This document shows, piece after piece, positions 1 to 7,629 of a stretch of 21,098 nt of DNA (within the stretch, counting starts at the first letter, position 1; every line of letters begins with the position of its first letter). A program made the translations under genes and the position numbers. The stretch spans positions 1 to 21,098 of the forward strand of contig CAYXUT010000030.1 in NCBI GenBank assembly GCA_964468005.1. The letters run 5' to 3'. This DNA comes from TMED8 sp964468005 (GTDB lineage: Bacteria; Pseudomonadota; Alphaproteobacteria; Rhodospirillales; Casp-alpha2). The notes under the pieces were generated by a model, which was not told the DNA's origin, did not search any database, and saw only the letters and a list, made by a program, of their open reading frames with translations.

Positions 1-230
1 GGAACTATCGGAATTTCCCTTGTAGCGAACGAAAATCATCAAGGCGAGCAAGACACGGTCACGGTGCTTCAGTCTGACGAATAGCAACCGAAGCACGCGC
101 AGAAAAGTATGTTCGACCCGGTAATCAGGATGTTCAGACCAAACGATGTCGCTCAGCATGCAAGATACCATGCGGATGCGGCCCTAGATTTTCGACAACC
201 AGGGCGTGCTCGCCAGGTTCATGCCATCAA
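1..230 (-). pseudogene. ppx: decayed exopolyphosphatase (ppx), C-terminal remnant
   Basis: Reading the minus strand from 183 down to the window edge gives 61 open codons containing SDIVWSEHPDYRVEH, then FLRVLRLL, then LLALMIFVRYKG. This matches the conserved C-terminal part of alphaproteobacterial Ppx (pattern SDIGW..HPDYR.E...., then LAL...RY.G), which hydrolyses polyphosphate from its ends. Just upstream the frame is closed by TAG (184-186). A shifted reading at about 216-230 gives LMA-stop-T, about 25 codons before SDIVW. That fits the family's LMAWT segment at the right distance with its Trp codon changed to TGA. No N-terminal Ppx domain, phosphate-binding loop or start is present between here and hda. 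The remnant continues beyond the left edge. The match for 1-183 is convincing from family knowledge; the extension to 230 is tentative. Confidence 0.65.
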
Positions 231-406
231 GCGTCGCCTTGATCAGGAGGATGCTTCGGCGGTTTTCTCAAGCGGTTCATCTGAGCGCACGCAAATGGTT
301 TCATTCACGCTCCATCTCCTTGCTTGCCACGCAGATGCAGGTCTTCTTTCCCACTATTCTAGGATCAATGATCACCCTTCCCCTTCCTCATTGCTGACGA
401 ATATAA
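231..406. other. non-coding or fully decayed spacer downstream of hda
   Basis: No convincing gene is visible on either strand. The minus strand has several stops in all frames. A short stretch at about 301-325 reads ASKEMERE on the minus strand, weakly like the segment preceding LMAWT in Ppx, but its distance to the rest is too long by about ten codons, so I do not rely on it. The stretch probably represents eroded ppk/ppx sequence or the 3' region of the hda transcript. Confidence 0.35.
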
Positions 407-1081
407 TCACTCGCCCAGAATCTCGTCAATCACCCGCCTTGCCAGGGGGATGGTAATCTCGCGTTTTTCCACCAATGCCAATCGGTCTAGCTGTTCCACC
501 AGTTCGCCAGCCGCAACGAAAGAACGCTCCATGCGCGGCAAGATGTAATCAATCACCGACGCGCCTACTCGGAGCTGTCGATCGGACAGCAATTTTCCCA
601 GCACGGCGGCAAGTAAAGTATCGTCCGGCGGCAGGATTTCCACCGCCAGAACCGCTGCTACCCGCGAACGGAGATCGGGGAGCTCAATTGGCCAATGGGA
701 TGGTGGATCTCGATCAATCAGCAACAAGCTACCTCGCACCTCAATGACGGCATTGTAGAAGTGCAGCAAGGCTTTCTCATCGGTCGCACTGACGAATTGC
801 ATCGCGCCATCTAATATCCACGCGCCCCCGACATTTTTCGTCCAAACTTCAGGAGCTAAGGTTTCGATGACCGAAGCACCGGTCTTCTCAATGAAAACGG
901 CACCAAGGTGGCTCTTGCCAGCGCCGGCAGACCCATGTACAGCGAGAACCGGCGCCGGCCAAGCGGGCCAACGGTCAATCCACTGAACTGCCTCGCGGTT
1001 GCTATCCGCAACAAAGAAGCTCTCTCCGCTTAGTGCCGAACGGTGCTCAAATTCAAATGGCAGTTGTGCCGGTCCGTTCAC
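407..1081 (-). CDS. hda: DnaA-related regulatory inactivation protein Hda (HdaA)
   Basis: A 224-residue AAA+ protein of the DnaA/Hda family. With the DNA-loaded beta clamp it stimulates hydrolysis of DnaA-bound ATP and so prevents re-initiation at the replication origin. The N-terminus carries QLPFEF (residues 6-11), which fits a clamp-binding motif. A Walker A motif GSAGAGKS is at 50-57 and PDLRSR (about 135-140) matches the box VII/arginine-finger region. There is no C-terminal DNA-binding domain IV, which separates it from DnaA. Walker B is degenerate (LLLIDRD, about 119-125), as is common in alphaproteobacterial members. It is the last intact gene of the minus-strand operon and its ATG overlaps the AI-2E stop by 4 bp (ATGA), implying translational coupling. 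In many relatives ppk and ppx follow; here only a ppx relic does. Confidence 0.88.
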   Translation of the reverse strand: MNGPAQLPFEFEHRSALSGESFFVADSNREAVQWIDRWPAWPAPVLAVHGSAGAGKSHLGAVFIEKTGASVIETLAPEVWTKNVGGAWILDGAMQFVSATDEKALLHFYNAVIEVRGSLLLIDRDPPSHWPIELPDLRSRVAAVLAVEILPPDDTLLAAVLGKLLSDRQLRVGASVIDYILPRMERSFVAAGELVEQLDRLALVEKREITIPLARRVIDEILGE

Positions 1082-2151
1082 TCGGGATTGTCCAGCGTGC
1101 CACCGTGATAGAGCGGGCTATCAAGATAACGCGAAATGCCGAACCGCAGCAAAACACCAATCACGGCGGCTACCGGTACCGCCAATAGCACGCCAGTAAA
1201 GCCAAACACCGCACCTCCAGCCATCAAAGCAAAGATAATCCATACCGGATGCAGCCCGACGCGCTCGCCAACTAGCATCGGTGTCAACACATAGCTTTCC
1301 ATGTTTTGGCCAAAGAGGAATATGCCGGCAACTATGACCATGGGCAGCCAATCAGAGAATTGGAAAAGTGCGATGCCCATACCGATGGTCATGCCCGTGG
1401 CTGCGCCAAGATATGGAATGAACGAAATCAATCCCGCGCCGAGGCCGACCAACAATCCTGATTTTAATCCAACAAGCGTCAGCCCCACACAGTATATTAC
1501 GGCAAGTAGCAGACAAACAGTGGCCTGCCCGCGCACGAAAGAAGCAAGCGTCGTGTCAATTTCCCGCAATTGCTCATGGATCGTTAGCCGGGCGCCACGC
1601 GGTAACCAGGAACTTATTTTTGTCGTGATCAAATCCCAATCACGCAATAGATAAAACGCCACCACTGGCGTAATCAGTAGCAACGATAAGAGATTGAACA
1701 GTGCGACGCCTCCACTCCAAATGCCGGCTAGAAATTCGGCAAACCATTTGGCAGCTTTACCGGCGAAACCGCCAACATTGGTCTTGATCTCAGCTAATGC
1801 ATCGGGAGGCAAGCCCGCAACGAGATCCCGCAATAACGGCTCTACATGTAATCGCACGGCCTCAATCATGCCGGGAACCAGCGTTGCCAGTTCCGTAACC
1901 TGGCGCTGCATTATTGGGAACAGTAGTGTCAAAACTCCAACGCCAATAAAGAAAAATGCAAGTAAAATCAAAGCTGTCGAGACACCTCGAGAAATGCTAA
2001 GCGCCTCAAGCCGGTCGGCCACGGGGTCGAGAAAATAGGCGATTAGCATGCCAGCTACGAAAGGCAGTAATATAGAGCTTAGGAGATGTACCAACAGCAC
2101 ACAAACGGCGAATCCCCCCACCCAAAACATGGTCCGTTTCTCGATGGTCAA
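1078..2151 (-). CDS. AI-2E family transporter / PerM-like permease
   Basis: A 357-residue integral membrane protein of the AI-2E transporter (PerM, UPF0118) family. It has two hydrophobic segments at about 9-42, a third at about 55-85, a long soluble loop at about 85-145, a segment near 145-170, and a cluster of hydrophobic helices from about 205 to 345. The C-terminal half has family-like GLISFIPYLGAATG (about 238-251) and FAL..GG..FGF.GVLLAVPVAA (about 308-332). Members have been proposed as exporters of AI-2 or other small molecules or as Na+/H+ antiporters; the substrate cannot be inferred here. It overlaps both hda (downstream) and the phosphatidyltransferase gene (upstream) by 4 bp, so it sits inside a coupled operon, a common arrangement in alphaproteobacteria. 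Confidence 0.88.
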   Translation of the reverse strand: MTIEKRTMFWVGGFAVCVLLVHLLSSILLPFVAGMLIAYFLDPVADRLEALSISRGVSTALILLAFFFIGVGVLTLLFPIMQRQVTELATLVPGMIEAVRLHVEPLLRDLVAGLPPDALAEIKTNVGGFAGKAAKWFAEFLAGIWSGGVALFNLLSLLLITPVVAFYLLRDWDLITTKISSWLPRGARLTIHEQLREIDTTLASFVRGQATVCLLLAVIYCVGLTLVGLKSGLLVGLGAGLISFIPYLGAATGMTIGMGIALFQFSDWLPMVIVAGIFLFGQNMESYVLTPMLVGERVGLHPVWIIFALMAGGAVFGFTGVLLAVPVAAVIGVLLRFGISRYLDSPLYHGGTLDNPE

Positions 2152-2714
2152 TTCTGATCCTCCAAGTGGCCGTCGGCCTGTTCCATTTCAGACGCCAGCC
2201 GCGTCCATCCAACCACATAAGCGAATCCGGACGCAAAGGTCGTCGCCGCAACAATATAGACCATGATCTCCCGCCCGGGTGAATCATTGAGCGCGAATGC
2301 TTCCGACGCCAGAACCAGCATGGCCAGAAGCAACTGAGCAGTTGTGTTTATCTTGGAGATCATCAGTGGTTTCATCGACAACGACTGCGTCAACGTATGA
2401 AACAAAAGTGCACCACCGATGATCAAAGCATCACGGAAAACGACAAGAATAACTAACCATTCCGGTAAATATCCCTCGTAGCCGAGCGCGATATAAACGC
2501 ATACCAAAAGCGCCTTGTCGGCAATTGGATCAAGAAAGCCACCGAGTACCGTCTCCATCCGAAACCGTTTGGCGATAATTCCGTCTATGGCGTCGCTTAT
2601 AGCTGCCGCGAAGGAAACCCAGAATGCCGCACCCATGCGGTCGACCAGGATTAGCCACACAACAACCGGCACACAAAACAAACGCGCGAGCGTAATGGAG
2701 TTTGGCAAATTCAC
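2148..2714 (-). CDS. CDP-alcohol phosphatidyltransferase family protein
   Basis: A membrane enzyme that transfers a phosphatidyl group from CDP-diacylglycerol to an alcohol, as in phosphatidylglycerophosphate or cardiolipin synthesis. The signature D..DG..A.R...G...D...D is visible at residues 41-66 (D41, D44, G45, A48, G58, D62, D66). Lys49 replaces the usual Arg after Ala, with Arg50 following, as in cardiolipin-synthase-like relatives. Several hydrophobic helices flank it. I chose the GTG start at 2714 because a strong GGGAGG sequence lies 8 nt upstream and the protein then begins VNLPNSITLAR, the normal N-terminus. The in-frame extension to 2801 would overlap the upstream gene. The protein is 188 residues. 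It overlaps the AI-2E gene by 4 bp. Whether it makes phosphatidylglycerophosphate or cardiolipin is undecided. Confidence 0.85.
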   Translation of the reverse strand: MNLPNSITLARLFCVPVVVWLILVDRMGAAFWVSFAAAISDAIDGIIAKRFRMETVLGGFLDPIADKALLVCVYIALGYEGYLPEWLVILVVFRDALIIGGALLFHTLTQSLSMKPLMISKINTTAQLLLAMLVLASEAFALNDSPGREIMVYIVAATTFASGFAYVVGWTRLASEMEQADGHLEDQN

Positions 2715-2736
2715 AGTGATATCCTCCCTGCAATAG

Positions 2737-3855
2737 TCACTGTTTTCTTTCCGGCGCGGCCCCCGAGGGATAGAGCACCCATTCGTTGTCTTCCTGCACA
2801 AGCGCTAAGTCGGATTGCCCAAGCGCAGTTTGCAACTGGGCTGCGGTGCCGACGTAATGCAAGTTAACACGCACCTCATCAAGCGACATCAGAACGGTTT
2901 CTAGATCAAGTACCACTGTAACTTTTTTCAGCCGTTTCTGTACGTTCAGCCAATCGCGCAGTCCGGCAATAGGTACCGCGACGGAGGCAATGCCGGCCTC
3001 GCCACCTACCAGAAGGTTCTCGCGCTTCCAAGAATCCTCAAGCCGGTTGGCAACGGCATCGGCACCTCGAACCAGAAGATCTATAACTTCCTCGCCTTCT
3101 TCCTGGCCAAAAGCTAGAAAGACCGTCTCGGGCTCACGCTGCACGTTGAACCGCGTCATCGAAATATCGATCCGGCGGGCCCCGTTGCCAACAGGATCAA
3201 GCCCAATTCGCGCGTAGGCGACAACCGCATCTCCGGCCTTGTAGCGCTCCGCAAGCTTACTAAGCGCCGCCACATCGCCCCGCACGGCTTGCTGCACCTT
3301 CAAAGCATTGATATCCGCCAAATCCCCCAACGGTAAAGCCAGGCGCACGAGACCATTCACGGAATCGCGTTGGTTCCAAGCCTCGTGCCAAGGGTTGGGA
3401 TCTTCCCACAACACCAAACCGCTCGCCGCCTGAAACACCGGCAAAACCAAGACCGGTTTACTCGGCGTTTCGGCAAACAGTAGTGCGGCACCGCGGAGTA
3501 GGTTTCTAACCTCACCCGGTTTAAAACGAAAATGCAACTTGGCCAGATATCGAACGGCTGAGGTCTTCTCGTCAGAAATGGAAAAATCGCTGACATAAGC
3601 TGCGACATCACCAGACGCCAGCTCCGGCAGGCGGGCATGATCTTCAGTCAGGGTAAGGCGCTGCAAAAGCTGTCTGAATGCTATAGCTCCACCATCGGCA
3701 AGCGCCACCTTACGGGCCTCGGCGGCGGTTTTCGCGGTGACGTCAACGGCCACATCGCGCACCTCGAAAATATTCGCGGAGGCGGGGCCGCCAAACATGG
3801 CAGCGATCAATACAATCCAGCCAACAATGTGGCCAAAAAGTCGCCTCTGGAACAT
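2737..3855 (-). CDS. DUF2066 domain-containing exported protein
   Basis: A 372-residue protein of unknown function with the DUF2066 architecture found beside purM/hda in many proteobacteria. Residues 1-28 form a signal peptide: MFQRRLF, then a hydrophobic core, ending GGPASA before NIFEV, so it is probably periplasmic. The early region has VDVTAKTAAEARKVAL.DG..AF..L..RL and later YVSDFSI.DEKTS..RY.A.L.FRF, typical of the family. I prefer the ATG at 3855, with AAAGG 7 nt upstream and a compact signal peptide; a TTG at 3885 would add ten residues. It is the first gene of the minus-strand operon, 22 bp before the phosphatidyltransferase. Its conserved link to lipid-synthesis and Hda genes suggests an envelope role, but this is inference. 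Confidence 0.82.
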   Translation of the reverse strand: MFQRRLFGHIVGWIVLIAAMFGGPASANIFEVRDVAVDVTAKTAAEARKVALADGGAIAFRQLLQRLTLTEDHARLPELASGDVAAYVSDFSISDEKTSAVRYLAKLHFRFKPGEVRNLLRGAALLFAETPSKPVLVLPVFQAASGLVLWEDPNPWHEAWNQRDSVNGLVRLALPLGDLADINALKVQQAVRGDVAALSKLAERYKAGDAVVAYARIGLDPVGNGARRIDISMTRFNVQREPETVFLAFGQEEGEEVIDLLVRGADAVANRLEDSWKRENLLVGGEAGIASVAVPIAGLRDWLNVQKRLKKVTVVLDLETVLMSLDEVRVNLHYVGTAAQLQTALGQSDLALVQEDNEWVLYPSGAAPERKQ

Positions 3856-3889
3856 TGCAAAGCCTTTGCGTTGGTTTATGTTCAAATTA

Positions 3890-3910
3890 GCCTTAATACC
3901 CTTATTAGGC
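3890..3910. promoter_or_regulatory. bulged inverted repeat in the DUF2066/purM divergent intergenic region
   Basis: GCCTTAATA and TATTAGGC are inverted copies separated by CCCT, with one extra T in the left arm. They lie in the 90-bp AT-rich gap between the two divergent operons, so an operator or a promoter-associated structure is possible. No convincing -35/-10 pair could be fixed on either strand. Confidence 0.3.
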
Positions 3911-3945
3911 TTTAATCTAACAAGACCCCGGCGAAGGAAAAAGCC

Positions 3946-5040
3946 ATTAGCGTACCCACGGATGACATCGCTAAAAACAGCGGTCTCAGCTATAAGCGTG
4001 CCGGCGTCGATATTGATGCCGGAAACGACCTCGTCGATGCCATAGGCCCGCTCGCCAAGTCAACAGTAAGATCTGGCGTGGTCTCTGATCTTGGTGGATT
4101 TGGCGCTTTGTTTGACCTCAAGGCCGCCAGCTATGACGACCCCATTTTAGTTGCCGGCACGGATGGTGTTGGTACCAAGTTAATGATCGCCATCGCCGCT
4201 GGCCAGCACGATACGGTAGGAATTGATCTGGTTGCCATGTGCGCCAACGATCTCGTCGTGCAAGGGGCCGAACCTTTGTTGTTCCTCGACTACTTTGCCA
4301 CCGGCAAGCTCTCGGTCGAGGCTGGCCGTAACGTCGTAGAAGGCATTGCCGAGGGTTGTAAACGTGCAGGCTGCGCGTTAATCGGCGGCGAAACAGCCGA
4401 AATGCCAGGCATGTACGGTAATGGCGACTACGATTTGGCGGGATTTTGTGTCGGTGCAGTGGAACGTGACCAGGTTATTACCGGCAAGGACGTCAAGGTT
4501 GGCGATGTCATCCTCGGACTGGCTTCCAGTGGTGTGCACTCCAATGGGTTTTCGCTGGTTCGATTGATTGTAGAATCGGCGGGTGTCAGTTTTGAGGATA
4601 TCGCGCTTTTTGATGGGCAAACAACCCTGGGAAAAATATTGCTTCAACCAACCCGCATTTACGTGAAATCCTGTCTGGCAGCCATCAGGAGCGGCGGCGT
4701 CCACGCGCTGGCGCATATCACTGGCGGCGGCCTGCTTGAGAACCTGCCACGCGTATTGCCCGAAGGTACCGAGGCCAGGGTCGACGCAGCAAATTGGTCT
4801 GCACCGCCGATATTTTCTTGGCTAAAGCAAGCCGGCAACGTCGCTACGCCAGAGATGTACCGCACCTTCAATTGCGGTATCGGTATGGTGTTGGTGGTCG
4901 CCGCTAACGAAGTAAAATTATTGACCAAGATCATGGTGGCTATGGGCGAGAAGGTGCATGTCATTGGCGAGATTACAGCCGCAGGTAAACAGTCCGATCT
5001 GATATCCATCAAACATATGGAGGTCCCGTTTAACGAATGA
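3946..5040 (+). CDS. purM: phosphoribosylformylglycinamidine cyclo-ligase (AIR synthetase)
   Basis: Converts formylglycinamidine ribonucleotide to aminoimidazole ribonucleotide with ATP, the fifth step of purine synthesis. Conserved segments include SGLSYKRAGVDIDAGN near the N-terminus, GTDGVGTKLM (about 71-80), GGETAEMPGMY and HITGGGLLEN. The first standard start in frame is GTG at 4078, which would delete the essential N-terminal AGVDIDAG segment. The frame is open upstream to a TAA at 3913 but contains no ATG, GTG or TTG there. I place the start at ATT 3946, 7 nt after AAGGA, giving 364 residues. The alternative is ATG 3962 with one base missing in the A5 run at 3973-3977, which would read MTSLKNSGLSYKRAG. 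It overlaps purN by 4 bp. The product call is certain; the start is not. Confidence 0.93.
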   Translation: MSVPTDDIAKNSGLSYKRAGVDIDAGNDLVDAIGPLAKSTVRSGVVSDLGGFGALFDLKAASYDDPILVAGTDGVGTKLMIAIAAGQHDTVGIDLVAMCANDLVVQGAEPLLFLDYFATGKLSVEAGRNVVEGIAEGCKRAGCALIGGETAEMPGMYGNGDYDLAGFCVGAVERDQVITGKDVKVGDVILGLASSGVHSNGFSLVRLIVESAGVSFEDIALFDGQTTLGKILLQPTRIYVKSCLAAIRSGGVHALAHITGGGLLENLPRVLPEGTEARVDAANWSAPPIFSWLKQAGNVATPEMYRTFNCGIGMVLVVAANEVKLLTKIMVAMGEKVHVIGEITAAGKQSDLISIKHMEVPFNE

Positions 5041-5693
5041 GCGATAAACTCAGGCTCGGCGTATTGATTTCTGGTCGCGGCTCGAACCTGCAAGCATTGA
5101 TTGACGCCTGTAGAGATCTTACCTTCCCCGCCGAGATCGTTATTGTCATCTCGAACACACCCGACGCACTGGGATTGAAACGCGCAAAGCGCGCAGATAT
5201 TCCCTGTGTGGTTGTCAACCACAAGGACTACGACCAACGCGCGTCCTTCGATTCCGAAATGACCCGGGCTTTGGACGAAGCGAAGGTTCAGTTGGTCTGC
5301 CTGGCCGGTTTCATGCGACTTTTGTCCGAAACTTTCGTTGAGTACTGGCGCGACCGCCTGATCAATATTCACCCCTCGCTGTTACCAGCCTTCAAGGGGC
5401 TTAACGTTCAATCCCGCGCCATCGAAGCCGGCACCCGTTTTTCAGGCTGCACAGTGCATTACGTGCGTCACGAGATGGACGTCGGTCCAATCATCGCGCA
5501 AGCTGTCGTACCGGTCCACAACGCTGATGATCCGGACACCTTGAGCACGCGCATCCTTGAGCAGGAACACCGCATTTACCCCATCGTCGTGCGCTGGATC
5601 GCCGAAAATCGGGTACGCATCGAGGGCGCGCGAGCGATCGTCTCCGGACTTGGGCCACCGAAAGAGATGCTGCTCAATCCCACGCCAAAATAA
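5037..5693 (+). CDS. purN: phosphoribosylglycinamide formyltransferase
   Basis: A 218-residue GAR transformylase, which uses 10-formyltetrahydrofolate to formylate glycinamide ribonucleotide (third step of purine synthesis). The N-terminal GVLISGRGSNLQALI binds the ribonucleotide phosphate. Catalytic residues are visible as Asn110 and His112 in INIHPSLLPAFKG and Asp148 in EMDVGP. The usual GLHTH segment after FKG reads GLNVQ here, a mild divergence. Its ATG overlaps the purM stop (ATGA), so the two purine genes are translationally coupled. A hairpin follows the stop codon and probably ends the transcript. Confidence 0.95.
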   Translation: MSDKLRLGVLISGRGSNLQALIDACRDLTFPAEIVIVISNTPDALGLKRAKRADIPCVVVNHKDYDQRASFDSEMTRALDEAKVQLVCLAGFMRLLSETFVEYWRDRLINIHPSLLPAFKGLNVQSRAIEAGTRFSGCTVHYVRHEMDVGPIIAQAVVPVHNADDPDTLSTRILEQEHRIYPIVVRWIAENRVRIEGARAIVSGLGPPKEMLLNPTPK

Positions 5694-5752
5694 AACGGCC
5701 GCCTGAAGGCGGTTATTCCTCTTAATCTCTTGAGTGAGCTAGACCGTTTTTA
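5692..5752. terminator. purN/ndk convergent terminator region
   Basis: Between the convergent purN and ndk genes, CCGCC-TGAA-GGCGG (5699-5712) forms a strong short hairpin followed by TTATT. An outer pair AAAACGG (5692-5698) and CCGTTTT (5744-5750) can enclose it and gives T- or A-rich flanks in both directions. The arrangement could therefore terminate both transcripts. Confidence 0.6.
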
Positions 5753-6172
5753 TCCGGCAATTTCTAATTGTGAAAAAAAGTAAGCGATCTCTTCCGCTGC
5801 CGTTTCCAAAGCATCCGAACCATGTACGGAATTGGCCTCGATATCCTCTGCAAAATCCTTACGGATGGTCCCATCGTCAGCATTTGCGGGATTGGTAGCA
5901 CCCATGATGTCACGGTTACGTTGGATAGCGTCGTCACCTTCCAGGACCTGAACGACAATGGGGCCGGAAGTCATGAACTCGACCAGATCATCAAAAAAAG
6001 CGCGCTCCTTGTGCACGTAATAGAACCCTTCGGCCTGGGTCTGGGTCAGATAAAGGCGTTTCTGGGCGACGATCCGGAGTCCGGCCTCCTCGAAACGAGC
6101 ATTGATCTTACCCGTCAGGTTGCGGCGCGTGGCATCCGGTTTGATAATCGAAAGCGTACGTTCGACAGCCAT
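5750..6172 (-). CDS. ndk: nucleoside diphosphate kinase
   Basis: A 140-residue enzyme that transfers the gamma phosphate between nucleoside triphosphates and diphosphates. The N-terminal ERTLSIIKPDA and C-terminal NSVHGSD with phosphohistidine His117 are canonical, and the length is normal for bacterial NDK. The ATG at 6172 has AGGGGA 8 nt upstream. It is transcribed toward purN. In related genomes ndk is often close to holC and an ABC-F gene; here the ABC-F gene lies nearby on the opposite strand and holC is about 10 kb away. Confidence 0.97.
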   Translation of the reverse strand: MAVERTLSIIKPDATRRNLTGKINARFEEAGLRIVAQKRLYLTQTQAEGFYYVHKERAFFDDLVEFMTSGPIVVQVLEGDDAIQRNRDIMGATNPANADDGTIRKDFAEDIEANSVHGSDALETAAEEIAYFFSQLEIAG

Positions 6173-6387
6173 TAGTCTTGTCCCCTGGGTGATTAACTAT
6201 AAAAGACGTCTCGTTTACGAAAAATCAAATGGTGCGCTGCGGAAACGGGCCCGGGTTATAACTGCCTGGGATCAGACTGGCAAGGAAAAGCATCAGTTGA
6301 CAAAGCCATGCCTTTGCCACTTAACCATTGTGGCATTGGATTGAAAGTTTAACCCTGTTCTGCGGCCTTGACCGAGACAACCCGTTG

Positions 6388-7596
6388 ATGACCGAGAAAT
6401 ACCGCTCCTTTGCTGTGCTGACCATATGCGTCGTTATTTCGCTCGGGCTCTGGTTTTCAACCACCGCTGTCGTACCGTCGCTTGTGTTACTCCACGATAT
6501 TTCACCGGATCGGATTTCCTTTTTTACTAGCGCCGTTCAGGTCGGCTTCGTTTGCGGCACGTTGTTGAGCGCTGTGCTAGGTCTGGCGGATCGACTAGAC
6601 CCTAGGCGCTTTTTCATGATTTCAACGCTGATCGCGGCGATTGCCAACGGCCTCCTATTAAGCATTCACCCCACTTCGGACTGGGTAATAGTTTGCCGCT
6701 TTATCACAGGCGCATGCATGGCTGGCGTCTATCCTGTCAGCATGAAGATGGCAGCATCCTGGGCCAACAAGGATCTTGGTTTTTTGGTCGGTGTTTTAGT
6801 GGGCGCGGTGACGCTAGGATCGGCTTCGCCGCACCTGTTCAATGCCTTCGGTGGGGTCGATTGGCGCATTACCATTGCCACCGGGTCCCTAATCGCGATC
6901 TGCGGTGCACTGGGGATCAATTTGGTGAAACTCGGCCCCAACCTCCGCTCTACTCCGGCGTTTAACCGGAAAGCCGCACTTCAAGCCTTCCGCGACCCGG
7001 CCCTCAGGCTAGCAAATTTTGGCTATCTCGGCCACATGTGGGAGCTCTATGCCATGTGGGCCTGGATCGGAGTGTTTCTGGACGCCAGTTTTCGGCTTGT
7101 AGCCGAAGAGGGCACCACCACCATCGCGGCACGGACTGCGACTTTTCTCGTGATTGGTGTTGGTGGCGCCATCGGCTGCGTGGCCGGGGGGTATATAGCC
7201 GATCGTATCGGCCGCACTGCATTTACCATGGGCGCCATGGCTGTCAGCGGATCGTGTGCCTTGACGGTCGGACTGCTATTCGGCGGCAATCCATGGTTGC
7301 TGACGATGCTTTGTTTCATTTGGGGCATCAGCATCGTTGCCGATTCGGCGCAGTTCTCCTCCAGCGTCACCGAACTGTCACCACCCGAACGCATCGGCAC
7401 CATGCTGACGGTTCAGACCTGTGCCGGTTTCCTGCTGACCTTAGCTACAGTCCACCTGATGCCGTACGCGGTTGCCTGGTGGGGCTGGGATCAAGCCTTT
7501 ATGGTTCTCGCCATTGGGCCATTCTTAGGTGTTTTCGCCATGGGTCGGCTCCGGGCTCGACCAGAATCAGAGAAACTAGCCCACGGTCGGCGCTAG
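6388..7596 (+). CDS. MFS transporter
   Basis: A 402-residue major facilitator superfamily permease with about 12 hydrophobic helices in two halves. GLADRLDPRRF (about 70-80) sits between helices 2 and 3 like the MFS A motif, and a second GGYIADRIGR lies at the equivalent place in the second half. GLWFSTTAVVPSL at the N-terminus and the overall pattern recall cyanate/nitrate-like MFS families, but the substrate is unknown. I chose ATG 6388 because the following MTEKYRSFAVL leads directly into helix 1; TTG 6328 would add an unlikely 20-residue lead. No strong Shine-Dalgarno is seen. The ABC-F gene follows 33 bp downstream on the same strand. Confidence 0.85.
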   Translation: MTEKYRSFAVLTICVVISLGLWFSTTAVVPSLVLLHDISPDRISFFTSAVQVGFVCGTLLSAVLGLADRLDPRRFFMISTLIAAIANGLLLSIHPTSDWVIVCRFITGACMAGVYPVSMKMAASWANKDLGFLVGVLVGAVTLGSASPHLFNAFGGVDWRITIATGSLIAICGALGINLVKLGPNLRSTPAFNRKAALQAFRDPALRLANFGYLGHMWELYAMWAWIGVFLDASFRLVAEEGTTTIAARTATFLVIGVGGAIGCVAGGYIADRIGRTAFTMGAMAVSGSCALTVGLLFGGNPWLLTMLCFIWGISIVADSAQFSSSVTELSPPERIGTMLTVQTCAGFLLTLATVHLMPYAVAWWGWDQAFMVLAIGPFLGVFAMGRLRARPESEKLAHGRR

Positions 7597-7629
7597 AGCC
7601 GATGGCCCGGCCGTGCTAAACCGCCGCCA

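Noticed and set aside
1..406. Transposase or insertion-sequence remnant at the left edge
   Set aside because: No terminal inverted repeats or DDE-like segments; the minus-strand translation matches Ppx instead.
109..456. 115-codon plus-strand reading frame over the left edge
   Set aside because: It overlaps the ppx remnant and the hda 3' end, has no ribosome site and resembles no protein; the minus strand explains the region.
2715..2801. N-terminal extension of the phosphatidyltransferase to 2801
   Set aside because: It would overlap the DUF2066 gene and adds a polar, non-conserved lead; GTG 2714 has a strong Shine-Dalgarno.
4659..5372. 237-codon minus-strand reading frame
   Set aside because: It is antisense to purM/purN, which are certain; no family resemblance.
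7038..7619. 193-codon plus-strand reading frame
   Set aside because: It is an out-of-frame shadow of the first MFS gene, rich in Arg, His and Cys as such shadows usually are.
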